The notes: a model not told the origin generated them from the sequence alone. Counted from the first letter of the stretch, positions 7,921 to 15,838 are shown. The stretch: DNA of 36,356 bases from an uncultured Lachnospiraceae bacterium (GCA_947625875.1 CANQQG010000022.1:1-36356); one strand, 5' to 3'. A program made the numbers and translations.

Positions 7921-8931
7921 GTGAAAAATATGAAAAGATATCTATGGGGCATTCTCGTTACAGCGCTGCTGACCGCAGCTCTGCTGGCAGTTTTGCATAT
8001 TCCGCTGCCGGGCGCGGAAACGGTCATGCTCTGGCTGGCGGAGGCGGGCGGCGCGGCATTTGAGGGAAAGGCTGATGTGGCAGCGGAAAAAGAAGCCGAT
8101 TCCGCGAAAACTCTGGCGGAAATGGAAAACGGACAGGATCATGTGGTCTATCAGTCGGAAAAACCGGCTGAAAATACGGGCGATGGTTTGGGAGAAAATG
8201 AGAGCGTGCAAAAGGCTCCGGAAAAAGAAGCGGATTACGCGGAAAATGCGAGCGGACAGGAAGCGGATCACATGGGAAATGCGGGCGGAGAGGAGACGGA
8301 CCGTGCGGAAAGCGCGAGTGGGCAGGAGCCGTTATTTCAGACGGTGACAGAGGATTATTTTTCAGATGCATTGTTTATCGGAGATTCGCGGACGGTCGGG
8401 ATGCAGCAGAGCGGGCTGCTTGATAATGCGGCTTATTATGCGAAAACAGGAATTGGCATTGGCGCGATTTTACAGGAACGGATCGTATCGGAAAACGGCG
8501 TTTCGTATACGGTGAAAGAGGCGCTGGCGCGTCATGCGTTCCGGAAAGTGTATATTATGATTGGCATTAATGATATGTCAGCGGGCGATGTGGCGTGGTA
8601 TACGCAGCAGTATGAGGAAATTTTGGATGCAGTGCGCAGTACGCAGCCGCAGGCCATTATTTATATCCAGGGAAACATTCCGATGAGTTATGGGAAGCAG
8701 GAGCCGGGCGGCGCGCTTACGAATGAAAATCTCAGGCTGCGGAATGAGGCGGCGCGCGCGCTCGCCGATAATGAGACGGTTTTTTATCTGGATATACAGG
8801 ATATCTATGCGGATGAAAACGGGCATTTGGCGCAGGCTTATACATCGGACGGCCTGCATGTGAAGTCGGAGTATTACGGCGAGTGGGTAGATTATCTGAA
8901 AACACATGCGGTTGTGCGTTCGTCTAAGTGA
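7921..8931 (+). CDS. membrane-anchored SGNH/GDSL-family hydrolase
   Basis: 336 residues from a GTG at 7921, preferred because GGAGAAGG lies 8 bp upstream; an in-frame ATG follows at 7930. One hydrophobic N-terminal segment (about 8-30) anchors it outside the membrane. Residues about 45-140 are an acidic, Ala/Glu/Gly-rich low-complexity linker with imperfect repeats of the type ENASGQEAD. The catalytic domain then shows the SGNH blocks: FIGDSR with Ser156, GIND with Asn217, and TSDGLH with Asp310 and His313. Such proteins in Firmicutes deacylate envelope polymers or secreted glycans. The substrate cannot be read from sequence. It is divergent from the broken AraC gene, which may once have controlled it. 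Confidence 0.82.
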   Translation: MKNMKRYLWGILVTALLTAALLAVLHIPLPGAETVMLWLAEAGGAAFEGKADVAAEKEADSAKTLAEMENGQDHVVYQSEKPAENTGDGLGENESVQKAPEKEADYAENASGQEADHMGNAGGEETDRAESASGQEPLFQTVTEDYFSDALFIGDSRTVGMQQSGLLDNAAYYAKTGIGIGAILQERIVSENGVSYTVKEALARHAFRKVYIMIGINDMSAGDVAWYTQQYEEILDAVRSTQPQAIIYIQGNIPMSYGKQEPGGALTNENLRLRNEAARALADNETVFYLDIQDIYADENGHLAQAYTSDGLHVKSEYYGEWVDYLKTHAVVRSSK

Positions 8932-8989
8932 AAATGTTCCTGTGAAAAATTATAAAGATCAGTCATATGACCTGACAAATGGAGTTTTT

Positions 8990-9718
8990 ATGAAAACAGC
9001 ATTTATTTCGGGCGCGTCCCACGGCATCGGCAAAGCAATTGCGCAAAAACTGGCGGCGGAGGGCTGCCGTCTGGCGCTCAACTGCTTAAGCAGCAAAGAT
9101 CAGCTTTTTGAATTTGCCCATGAATTAGAAAAAACCTGTCAGATACCCGTACTTGTCCTTCCCGGAGATATCGGCGATCCCGCATTTGCAGAAGATGCCT
9201 TTGCGCAAATCACATCGCGTTTCCAAGGCGTCGATTTTCTGGTAAACAACGCGGGAATTTCACAGATCGGGCTGCTGACGGATTTAAGCGTTTCGGAATG
9301 GCAGCGGCTTTTGGCGACCAATCTCTCCTCCGTTTTTTACTGCTGCAGGCAGGCGATCCCTTATATGGTGCGTCAAAAATCAGGGAAAATATTAAATATC
9401 TCCTCTGTCTGGGGAGAAGTCGGCGCATCCTGCGAGGCTGCTTATTCCGCTTCCAAGGGCGGGGTAAATGCTCTGACGCGGGCCCTCGCAAAGGAGCTTG
9501 CGCCAAGCAATATTCAGGTAAACGCCATTTCCTGCGGCTGTATTGACACCCGCATGAACGGATGCTTTGACGCGCATGAACGCGCACAGTTAGAAGAGGA
9601 AATCCCGGCAGGACGTTTCGGTGCGCCGCAGGAAGTCGCCGCGCTCGCCTATGCGCTTTTATCCGGGCATGATTATCTGACCGGGCAGATCATCCGTTTG
9701 GACGGCGGGTGGATCTGA
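8990..9718 (+). CDS. short-chain dehydrogenase/reductase, FabG-like
   Basis: 242 residues from the ATG at 8990, preceded by GGAG. It is a classical SDR: the nucleotide-binding motif GASHGIG (8-14), NNAG (86-89), and catalytic Ser139, Tyr152 and Lys156 (YSASK), ending with the usual TGQIIRLDGGW. It closely resembles 3-oxoacyl-ACP reductases, but a second, operon-embedded FabG lies at 25716. This stand-alone copy may act on another alcohol or ketone, or be a spare reductase. Its last 60 bp overlap the 3' end of the convergent HAD gene. Its codon use, richer in pyrimidine-ending codons, differs slightly from neighbouring genes. Confidence 0.88.
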   Translation: MKTAFISGASHGIGKAIAQKLAAEGCRLALNCLSSKDQLFEFAHELEKTCQIPVLVLPGDIGDPAFAEDAFAQITSRFQGVDFLVNNAGISQIGLLTDLSVSEWQRLLATNLSSVFYCCRQAIPYMVRQKSGKILNISSVWGEVGASCEAAYSASKGGVNALTRALAKELAPSNIQVNAISCGCIDTRMNGCFDAHERAQLEEEIPAGRFGAPQEVAALAYALLSGHDYLTGQIIRLDGGWI

Positions 9719-10360
9719 GATGAATTCATACACCTGCTGCGGCGTATCGGCGATCAGGCGCGCCCCATGTCTCCGCAGAAACTCAGCGTCGCGGAATCCC
9801 CACGACACGCTGATACAGAAAAGGCCCGCGTTTTCCGCCGTCTTGATGTCCACGTCAGAATCTCCGACATATACCGTTTCTTTTGCGCTGCCGCCAAGTT
9901 TTTTCAGGGCCATTTGCACCATGTCGGGCGCGGGTTTTCTGTTCACGCCCTCACGCTCCCCGACCGCCGCCTGTATCGTTTCCCGAAAATATTTTTCATA
10001 TAATTCCTGCACCGCGCTGTCCATTTTATTAGAAACAATCGCCGTCTTTACGCCGTCCGCGCGCAGTTTTGCCAGAAGCTCCATGACGCCGTCATAGGCG
10101 CAGGTCTTATCCGCGTAGTGGCAATTATAATAATTTTTGAAATCCCAAAAAACCCTGTCAAATTCCGCGCGTTCAACTGATTCCGGCAAAGCGCGCTCCA
10201 TCAGCTTCCGCACGCCGTTCCCTACAAATTCCCGCACTTCTTCCAGCGTCCGCTCCGGATACCCATTGCGCGTCAATGCATGGTTTACCGCGTCCTTCAG
10301 ATCTTCCAGCGTATTTAACAGCGTCCCGTCCAAATCAAAAATAACCGTCGTATATTTCAT
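9659..10360 (-). CDS. HAD-superfamily phosphatase (phosphoglycolate phosphatase-like)
   Basis: 233 residues. All four HAD motifs are present: DLDGT with nucleophile Asp9 and Asp11, a serine at VSNK (Ser110), Lys142 in RKPAPD, and the acidic pair in GDSDVD (Asp167, Asp171). An alpha-helical cap between motifs I and II places it in the C1 group with Gph and PpaX. It dephosphorylates a small phosphorylated metabolite; phosphoglycolate is the default guess. The gene is transcribed leftward, convergent with the SDR gene, and its last roughly 20 residues (after QQVYEFI) are the non-conserved tail encoded antisense to the end of that gene. Confidence 0.88.
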   Translation of the reverse strand: MKYTTVIFDLDGTLLNTLEDLKDAVNHALTRNGYPERTLEEVREFVGNGVRKLMERALPESVERAEFDRVFWDFKNYYNCHYADKTCAYDGVMELLAKLRADGVKTAIVSNKMDSAVQELYEKYFRETIQAAVGEREGVNRKPAPDMVQMALKKLGGSAKETVYVGDSDVDIKTAENAGLFCISVSWGFRDAEFLRRHGARLIADTPQQVYEFISDPPAVQTDDLPGQIIMPG

Positions 10361-10413
10361 TTCACAATCACTCTTTCGCCTCTGTTATCTGACTCTATGG
10401 AAATTATCAGAGC

Positions 10414-10448
10414 TATTTTTCTGCATTAAATATGATAGCAGAAAAATA
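10414..10448. repeat. 11-bp inverted repeat between the HAD and Rpn genes
   Basis: TATTTTTCTGC at 10414-10424 is the perfect reverse complement of GCAGAAAAATA at 10438-10448, with a 13-nt loop. It lies about 55 bp upstream of the leftward HAD start and about 100 bp upstream of the rightward Rpn start. It could be an operator for divergent promoters or a relic of an element end. Confidence 0.5.
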
Positions 10449-10545
10449 CGCAAAAAGAAAGGCGGAAGTGTTAAATATTCAGGGCAACGGCATTTACTTT
10501 TTTGAAAAAAGGCGTAAAATAAATATATGCGAGGAGGGATGGAGT

Positions 10546-11580
10546 ATGGGTTCGTCCGACAGGGAAAGGAAAGCAGGAACTGTGTATGTGCCAAGTGAGC
10601 TTGCGCAGAACTTAAAAGCTGCGGATGAGGACGCTGCATTTAAGTATGATGAGTCGGCGAGGAACATCGTGGCCCAGAAGTCGGTTCTGGCATATATATT
10701 AAAGAGCGCGCTTGACGAGTATGCGGAGCATACGGTGCAGGAGATCGCGGAAAAGTTTATCGAAGGCGAGCCGGAGCTGAGAAAGATCGCGGTTCATCAG
10801 GACCATCCGGACAGGAAAGACGGCGCCGGCATGATGAGCGGGGATGACAAGATAGAAGGTGAGGCTACCGTTGACAAGTCACAGAGGGATGGCGCGGTTT
10901 ATTTTGACATTCGTTTCATTGCAGCGCTTCCGTCTGACGGGGAACGGATTGAAATTTTACTGAATCTGGAAATTCAGAATAAGGACACGCCCGGCTATCC
11001 GATCCCGAAACGTGGAATATACTATACGGCGAGAATGGTCTCGTCGCAGCGGGGCACAATATTTAAAGACCAGGAGTACGGGAAGATAAAAAAATGCGTG
11101 AGCATCTGGATTTGTGAAGACACGGCAAATTTCCGTTCCGACGCCATCAACCGGTACTCTTTTATGGAGGAGCGCCTGAGAGGGGATTTTCATGAGGAGA
11201 AAAAGGACTATGACCTGATGACGGTCGTGGTGATGCGGCTTGGACGCAAGGGAGAAAACAGCGGGGATGATGCGATCCGGCTTTTGAGCAAGATGTTTTC
11301 TACAAATCTCAGCTATGAGGATAAGCTGGACGCGCTGCAGAATGAGTTTAAGATCAGCGTGAGCAGGGAAATAAGCGAGGAGGTGCAGAGTATGTGCAAT
11401 TTGAGCGCAGGTGTTTATAATAAAGGATTCTCAGCGGGTGAGATGAAACGGGCAAAAGAGACGGTATATAAACTGCAGGATTTGGGGCTTCCGATTGATA
11501 AAATAGTCTATGCTGTAGAAGTGGATACAGACACAATCCGGGAATGGCTTGCGGAGCGCGAAGCGCTGCCTGTAAAATAG
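10546..11580 (+). CDS. Rpn-family PD-(D/E)XK nuclease (transposase-like)
   Basis: 344 residues from the ATG at 10546, chosen over an ATG at 10432 because GAGGAGGG lies 7 bp before it. A helical N-terminus (15-75) precedes the nuclease core: YFDIRF with Asp121, then ILLNLEIQNK with Glu142, Gln144 and Lys146, the arrangement of the Rpn/PDDEXK_2 group. SIWICEDTA follows, and a helical C-terminal part ends with a short helix-turn-helix-like segment (GLPIDKIVYAVEVDTDTIREWL). Such genes are abundant and often multicopy in Lachnospiraceae; E. coli Rpn proteins are recombination-promoting DNases. A different Rpn copy lies at the right edge of this window. The host role is uncertain. Confidence 0.83.
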   Translation: MGSSDRERKAGTVYVPSELAQNLKAADEDAAFKYDESARNIVAQKSVLAYILKSALDEYAEHTVQEIAEKFIEGEPELRKIAVHQDHPDRKDGAGMMSGDDKIEGEATVDKSQRDGAVYFDIRFIAALPSDGERIEILLNLEIQNKDTPGYPIPKRGIYYTARMVSSQRGTIFKDQEYGKIKKCVSIWICEDTANFRSDAINRYSFMEERLRGDFHEEKKDYDLMTVVVMRLGRKGENSGDDAIRLLSKMFSTNLSYEDKLDALQNEFKISVSREISEEVQSMCNLSAGVYNKGFSAGEMKRAKETVYKLQDLGLPIDKIVYAVEVDTDTIREWLAEREALPVK

Positions 11581-11628
11581 CGCACAGAAATTCATGCGGG
11601 AAATACGATATGACAGTTTGATGGAAAT

Positions 11629-11654
11629 GTGCGTGGGGTTCTGCGCACTTTTTT
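11629..11654 (+). terminator. intrinsic terminator after the Rpn gene
   Basis: GTGCG (11629-11633) pairs with CGCAC (11644-11648), extended by A-T pairs on each side, and is followed by a run of T (11649-11654). It lies about 50 bp after the Rpn stop codon. Confidence 0.7.
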
Positions 11655-11668
11655 CATGCCGTAAAAGA

Positions 11669-11717
11669 AATGCAGACGCCAGAATATGGCTTACATTTTG
11701 GCATCTGCATTCTTTTT
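11669..11717. terminator. second, stronger hairpin terminator (possibly bidirectional)
   Basis: AATGCAGA (11669-11676) pairs with TCTGCATT (11704-11711), with a further GCCA/TGGC inner stem. CTTTTT follows on the plus strand and A-rich sequence precedes it. It is the second terminator in tandem after the Rpn gene; no gene lies between the two. Confidence 0.7.
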
Positions 11718-11802
11718 ATGCTGGGAAGAGACAGCGGAGAAGCTAAATAATTTATGCCTTAGCGCATTTTTGTATTTGTTTGTGATACTTTGTTGCTGAG
11801 AC

Positions 11803-11831
11803 TTTACATGAACTGTTAAATCACTTATAAT
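11803..11831 (+). promoter_or_regulatory. promoter of the small gene at 11879
   Basis: TTTACA at 11803-11808 and a perfect TATAAT at 11826-11831 are spaced by 17 bp, about 48 bp before the start codon of the small gene. Confidence 0.8.
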
Positions 11832-11878
11832 GATGGTATCAATCAACAATGGCATTCAATCAAAAAGGCGGTGGAAAT

Positions 11879-12037
11879 ATGGAGGTAATAAAGGATATGG
11901 GAATGACAAACAAACAATTTCAGGGTTTTATCAGACTTGCTTTAGGGTGGCTTGAAAAAGCTTTGGAAGAATCACCGGATAATAAAAACCTTCAAGCATT
12001 AAAGGATATATTTCAATCTATGCTGGAAGATGACTGA
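11879..12037 (+). CDS. small acidic protein of unknown function
   Basis: 52 residues from the ATG at 11879 (MEVIKDMGMTNKQ), with AAGGCGG 5 bp upstream; an ATG at 11849 would add ten residues but has no ribosome binding site. The sequence is helical and acidic, with KQFQGFIRLALGWLEKALEE and LQALKDIFQSMLEDD as two predicted amphipathic helices. It has its own near-consensus promoter and a very strong terminator, so it is a real monocistronic gene. I do not recognise the family. Its position between an Rpn gene and the candidate raiA RNA gives no clear functional hint. Confidence 0.7.
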   Translation: MEVIKDMGMTNKQFQGFIRLALGWLEKALEESPDNKNLQALKDIFQSMLEDD

Positions 12038-12060
12038 CAATTGAATAGCGACCCGCAAGC

Positions 12061-12106
12061 AAAAAGCGTAAAGCCTGTATTGGATTGTCAGAGCTTTACG
12101 CTTTTT
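12061..12106 (+). terminator. strong intrinsic terminator of the small gene
   Basis: AAAAAGCGTAAAGC (12061-12074) pairs perfectly with GCTTTACGCTTTTT (12093-12106). The 14-bp stem starts 24 bp after the stop codon, and A-T pairs at the base make it bidirectional. Confidence 0.88.
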
Positions 12107-12107
12107 A

Positions 12108-12286
12108 TGTATGATGGGCATGCCCGTGTTCTGTGGTGAGAGTTCACATAGGCGTAGCTGCCGACGAACTTGATAGCGACTCCCAAGGTTTGTATCGTGA
12201 GGCGCCGGCGAGAAGAAGGGATAGCGAAATCGTAGCCCTACGGACAGAAACCGGATATACGTTGTTATATTTCCGGCTGTAAAAAT
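12108..12286 (+). ncRNA. candidate raiA-motif (ARRPOF-class) structured RNA upstream of hpf
   Basis: About 180 nt with no plausible reading frame, lying immediately 5' of the hibernation factor gene, the position that defines the raiA RNA class in Firmicutes. The sequence is rich in structured, GA-rich non-coding segments: a GGGCATGCCC palindrome at 12116-12125; GATAGCGACTCCC, GGTTTGTATC and GGCGCCGGCGAGAAG; and an AGGG/CCCT pairing around AGCGAAATCGTAGCCC. It ends in a hairpin (ACAG..CCGG with CCGG..CTGT, 12245-12281) followed by A/T-rich sequence. I recall very similar blocks before this gene in related gut Lachnospiraceae. Class assignment rests on context and recalled similarity; a covariance search would settle it. 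Exact ends are approximate. Confidence 0.68.
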
Positions 12287-12362
12287 TCCTCATTTTTTTA
12301 TAGTATATTTTTCCATAGTATGATACAATGTTCGCATAAGATTGAAATAAAGGGGTGGTTTT

Positions 12363-12896
12363 ATGCGCATTACAATCAGCGGAAAAAATATTGAGATTAC
12401 GGAAGGCCTGCGCGCAGCGGTGGAGGACAAGCTGTCCCGGCTGGAAAAGTATTTTGCGCCGGACACGATCGTGAACGTGACGCTCAGCGTGAGCAAAAAG
12501 CGTTTCCAGAAAATGGAAGTCACGATACCGGTAAAGGGAAATATCATCCGCGCGGAGCAGGAGAGCGACGATATGTATGTCACAATCGACCTGGTTGAGG
12601 AGATCATCGAAGCGCAGCTGAAAAAATACCGCCAGAAGCTTGTGAACCGCCAGCAGAATGCGGGCAGCTTCAAACAGGAATTTGTCGAGGCGGAGGAACC
12701 GGAAGAGGAAGAAGAAGTAAAGATCATCCGTTCCAAAAAATTTGGGATGAAACCGATGTTTCCGGAGGACGCCTGCGTACAGATGGAGCTTTTGGGACAC
12801 ACGTTCTATGTGTTCCGCAATGCCGAGACCGATGAGGTGAACGTTGTATATAAGCGGAAAGACGGAAATTACGGCCTGATCGAAACGGATAATTAA
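12363..12896 (+). CDS. hpf: ribosome hibernation promoting factor, long form
   Basis: 177 residues, the length of the long form (HPF-long) of Firmicutes. The N-terminal S30AE domain (about 1-95, starting MRITISGKNIEITEGL) binds the decoding region of the 30S subunit. A charged linker (EAEEPEEEEEVKIIRSKKF) joins it to the C-terminal dimerisation domain, with KPMFPEDACVQMELLGHTFYVFRNAETDEVNVVYKRKDGNYGLIE. The C-terminal domains pair two ribosomes into inactive 100S dimers in stationary phase. TACAAT at 12324-12329 may be its -10, but no convincing -35 is visible. It is normally induced by stress or growth arrest. Confidence 0.95.
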   Translation: MRITISGKNIEITEGLRAAVEDKLSRLEKYFAPDTIVNVTLSVSKKRFQKMEVTIPVKGNIIRAEQESDDMYVTIDLVEEIIEAQLKKYRQKLVNRQQNAGSFKQEFVEAEEPEEEEEVKIIRSKKFGMKPMFPEDACVQMELLGHTFYVFRNAETDEVNVVYKRKDGNYGLIETDN

Positions 12897-12925
12897 ACCT
12901 TCTGCGAAACGCGAAAGAAAAAAGA

Positions 12926-13028
12926 GACTGCCACATCCGGCAAAAAGAAGCGGTTTTGGCGCCGCAGCCGGAGGTGGCAGTCCTGTTTGTAAAAATGCGG
13001 GGCTGTTATTGGCGGCCCCGAAAACAGG
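12926..13028 (+). promoter_or_regulatory. two stacked hairpins in the proB leader (terminator or attenuator)
   Basis: First hairpin: a 16-bp stem with one mismatch, 12926-12941 (GACTGCCACATCCGGC) with 12967-12982. Second hairpin: CCTGTTT (12982-12988) with AAACAGG (13022-13028), plus an inner CGGGGC/GCCCCG stem (12998-13003, 13015-13020). The first arm ends where the second begins, so the two are coaxial. The T-tract after hairpin one is poor (CTGTTTG). It may terminate hpf, protect its 3' end, or attenuate proBA. Confidence 0.55.
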
Positions 13029-13049
13029 AGCAAAAGAGAGGAAACAGAC

Positions 13050-13820
13050 ATGCGAATCGTAGTAAAAGTAGGGACTTCTACGCTGGCGCACCCGACGGGC
13101 TGCCTGAACATCCGCCATGTGGAGGAGCTGGTAAAGACATTGAGCGACCTGGCAAACGCGGGGCATGAGATCGTGCTCGTATCTTCCGGCGCAATCGGGA
13201 TGGGCGTCGGCAAGCTGTCCTTATTGGGAGGCAAACCGTCGGATATGCCCACCAAACAGGCGGCTGCGGCGGTCGGCCAGTGCGAGTTGATGTATACATA
13301 CGACAAGCTGTTCAGCGGATATAACCATACGGTCGCGCAGATCCTGCTTACCGGCTCGGATTTTTCGCATGACGACCGGAAGGCGAATTTTGAAAATACA
13401 ATTTACCGCCTGATCGAATTAAGAGTCATCCCGATCGTAAACGAAAATGATACGATCGTGACGGATGAGATTTCCGTCGGGGACAATGATACGCTTGCCG
13501 CGCTTGTTTCGTGCAGCGTAAAAGCGGATCTGCTGATACTGTTGAGCGATATTGACGGGCTGTATACAAAAGATCCGCATAAAAACCGCGACGCAAGGCT
13601 GATCCCGCTCGTGACGGAGATCACGCCGAGCATTGAAGGGCTGGCGGGCGGCGAGGGGAGCGAGCTTGGCACCGGCGGCATGGCGACAAAATTAAACGCC
13701 GCGCGCATGGCGATGGAAGACGGCGTGGACATGGTGATCGCAAACGGCGCGAAACCGAAGGTTCTGTATGAGATTGTAGAGGGCAGGCCGGTCGGGACGC
13801 GGTTTGCAGGCATCCGTTGA
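13050..13820 (+). CDS. proB: glutamate 5-kinase, short form without PUA domain
   Basis: 256 residues. It phosphorylates glutamate to glutamyl-5-phosphate, the first step of proline synthesis. The amino-acid-kinase fold is visible: VVKVGTSTL at the N-terminus, SSGAIGMG, ENDTIVTDEISVGDNDTLAA near 130-150, SDIDGLYTKDP, and GTGGMATKLNAARMA for ATP binding. Many bacteria have an extra C-terminal PUA domain (about 370 residues); here the protein ends after the kinase domain (RFAGIR). GAGAGGAAA precedes the ATG. It lies 18 bp upstream of proA, so they form an operon. Confidence 0.94.
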   Translation: MRIVVKVGTSTLAHPTGCLNIRHVEELVKTLSDLANAGHEIVLVSSGAIGMGVGKLSLLGGKPSDMPTKQAAAAVGQCELMYTYDKLFSGYNHTVAQILLTGSDFSHDDRKANFENTIYRLIELRVIPIVNENDTIVTDEISVGDNDTLAALVSCSVKADLLILLSDIDGLYTKDPHKNRDARLIPLVTEITPSIEGLAGGEGSELGTGGMATKLNAARMAMEDGVDMVIANGAKPKVLYEIVEGRPVGTRFAGIR

Positions 13821-13838
13821 AAGTGAGGAAGGGAAAAG

Positions 13839-15101
13839 ATGACGACAAAGGAGATACTGGCACAGGCAAAGGCGGCGAAGACCGCCATGATGGAGGCGGA
13901 TACGGCGGGCAGGAACCTTGCCCTGCAAAAAATGGCGGACGCTTTGGAGCAGCCGCAGCAGATGGAACAGATCCTGCATGAGAATGCGCAGGATATAGAA
14001 GCGGCGCGGGGGACAATTTCCGATGTGATGTTAGACCGCCTGCTGTTAAATAAAGAACGGATCGCGGGCATGGCGCAGGGCATCCGCGAGGTCGCCGCGC
14101 TGGAAGACCCGGTGGGAAAGGTTCTTGCGGAAGTGAAACGCCCGAACGGGCTGTTGATCCGGAAAACGGCGGTGCCAATGGGTGTGGTCGCCATTATATA
14201 TGAGAGCCGTCCGAACGTGACGAGCGATGCGGCCGCGCTGGCGATCAAGAGCGGGAATGTCTGCGTGCTGCGCGGCGGCAAGGAAGCGTGGCGCACCTGC
14301 CACGCGATTGTGGCAGCCATGCAGAAAGGGCTTGCGGAGGCCGGGCTGCCGCAGACAGCGGTAAATCTGATTGAGGATACGACGCGGGAGAGCGCGGCGG
14401 AGCTGATGACGGCAGAAGGCTATGTGGATCTGCTGATTCCGCGCGGCGGCAGGGGACTGATCCGCGCCTGCGTGGAAAATGCGACCGTCCCATGCATCCA
14501 GACGGGGACAGGCATCTGCCATGTCTATGTGGATAAGGCAGCAGATCTGTCCATGGCGGCGCGGATTGTAGAAAATGCAAAAACGAGCCGCCCAAGCGTA
14601 TGCAACGCGGAGGAAGTGTGCCTTGTGCATAAAGACGCCGCGAAGGAATTTCTGCCGATGCTGCGGGAGACGCTGTGCCAGAAGCGCGAAGCGGAGGGGA
14701 AACAGCCGGTGGAGCTGCGTCTGGACGCCGCGGCGTCCGCGGTCATAGAAGGCACGCCTGCGGGGGCGGATGATTTTGACACCGAGTTTCTGGATTATAT
14801 ATTAGGCGTAAAGGTTGTGGACAGCTTAGAGGAGGCGGTTGCGCATATCAGTGAGCATTCCACCGGGCACAGTGACGCGATCATCACAGAGGACAGAGAA
14901 GCGGCGGCGCGTTTTACGGCGATGGTGGACAGCGCGGCGGTTTACGTAAATGCGTCCACGCGCTTTACGGACGGCGGCGAGTTCGGGCTTGGCTGCGAGA
15001 TGGGGATCTCCACGCAGAAACTCCATGCGAGGGGCCCGATGGGGCTTGCGGAGCTTTGCACTTATAAATACATCATCTACGGAAACGGCCAGATCCGCTG
15101 A
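13839..15101 (+). CDS. proA: gamma-glutamyl phosphate reductase
   Basis: 420 residues, the usual length. It reduces glutamyl-5-phosphate to glutamate-5-semialdehyde with NADPH, which cyclises towards proline. The catalytic cysteine is Cys255 in RPSVCNAEE, and the cofactor part shows [21 protein letters not shown] and LRGGKEA. The C-terminal [21 protein letters not shown] and HARGPMGL are family signatures. It follows proB by 18 bp. No proC (pyrroline-5-carboxylate reductase) follows; the next gene is ThyX-like. Confidence 0.96.
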   Translation: MTTKEILAQAKAAKTAMMEADTAGRNLALQKMADALEQPQQMEQILHENAQDIEAARGTISDVMLDRLLLNKERIAGMAQGIREVAALEDPVGKVLAEVKRPNGLLIRKTAVPMGVVAIIYESRPNVTSDAAALAIKSGNVCVLRGGKEAWRTCHAIVAAMQKGLAEAGLPQTAVNLIEDTTRESAAELMTAEGYVDLLIPRGGRGLIRACVENATVPCIQTGTGICHVYVDKAADLSMAARIVENAKTSRPSVCNAEEVCLVHKDAAKEFLPMLRETLCQKREAEGKQPVELRLDAAASAVIEGTPAGADDFDTEFLDYILGVKVVDSLEEAVAHISEHSTGHSDAIITEDREAAARFTAMVDSAAVYVNASTRFTDGGEFGLGCEMGISTQKLHARGPMGLAELCTYKYIIYGNGQIR

Positions 15102-15120
15102 TGGGAAACAGGAGAGTGTT

Positions 15121-15801
15121 ATGGGAAAAGTAACGATCCTTGAGGAAACGACGAGAGATCCGATCAGTTTAATGGGGCGGCGCGCGGGCGTCTGCTGGGG
15201 TTCGGACACTGAAAATCCGGAAAAAAATTATAAGCGCGGGCTGGAATGCCTTGCTTCCGGGCATGGCCGCGTAATGGAATATGTCAATGTGGAGATGATT
15301 CTGGACGGCTATTCCGCGCGCGTCATCCGCGAATGGTACACGCACCTGGGCGGCGCGCCGACGAGGCTGCAGGCGAGCACCCGGTATGTTGACTACGATG
15401 CGTTTTCCTATGTCACGCCGCCCGGCATCGCCCTAAACGAACAGGCGAAGGCGCGCTACGACGCCGCCATGCGCCAGATCAGCGAAACCTGCCGCTTTTT
15501 GGAGCGGGAGTGCGGCGTGGCGCGGGAGGACGCCGCCATGCTGCTGCCGCTTGGCATGGAAACGCGCATTGTGGACAAGCGCAATTTGCGCAATTTGGTG
15601 GATATGAGCCGCCAGCGCATGTGCGGCAGGGCGTATCACGAATACCGGGATTTATTTGATGATATCTGTGAAGCGTTATCAGAGCTTTCGGCGGAATGGC
15701 GCTATCTGGTCGGCCATTATTTCATGCCAAAGTGCATGGCGCTCGGATATTGTCCGGAGAAAAAATCCTGCGGGAAGACGCCAAAGAAGGAAGAATCGTA
15801 A
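15121..15801 (+). CDS. divergent ThyX-like (flavin-dependent thymidylate synthase family) protein
   Basis: 226 residues from the ATG at 15121, with AGGAGAG upstream. The fold family is suggested by SGHGRVMEYVNVEMILDGYSARVIRE (His48 in the GHG segment), LQASTRYVDY (83-92) and the closing helix LVDMSRQRMCGRAYHEYRDL. A canonical ThyX has RHRxxSxNxxSxRY; here the equivalent region (about 70-89) reads REWYTHLGGAPTRLQASTRY, so the RHR triplet is missing and only the STRY half is kept. The C-terminus has three cysteines (MPKCMALGYCPEKKSC), possibly metal binding. It could be a true but divergent dTMP synthase or a repurposed relative. It sits 19 bp after proA, so it is probably co-transcribed. Confidence 0.72.
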   Translation: MGKVTILEETTRDPISLMGRRAGVCWGSDTENPEKNYKRGLECLASGHGRVMEYVNVEMILDGYSARVIREWYTHLGGAPTRLQASTRYVDYDAFSYVTPPGIALNEQAKARYDAAMRQISETCRFLERECGVAREDAAMLLPLGMETRIVDKRNLRNLVDMSRQRMCGRAYHEYRDLFDDICEALSELSAEWRYLVGHYFMPKCMALGYCPEKKSCGKTPKKEES

Positions 15802-15838
15802 AAAATATCAAATTTTTGGTAAAAATATAAAAATTAGC

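Noticed and set aside
13021-13049. T-box riboswitch in the proB leader
   Set aside because: No T-box consensus and no specifier-loop domain can be found, and the leader (about 150 nt) is too short for a standard T-box.
12144-13166. Long minus-strand open frame of 340 codons
   Set aside because: It is antisense to hpf and the candidate RNA, has no ribosome binding site and its residues have no family pattern; it is a shadow of hpf.
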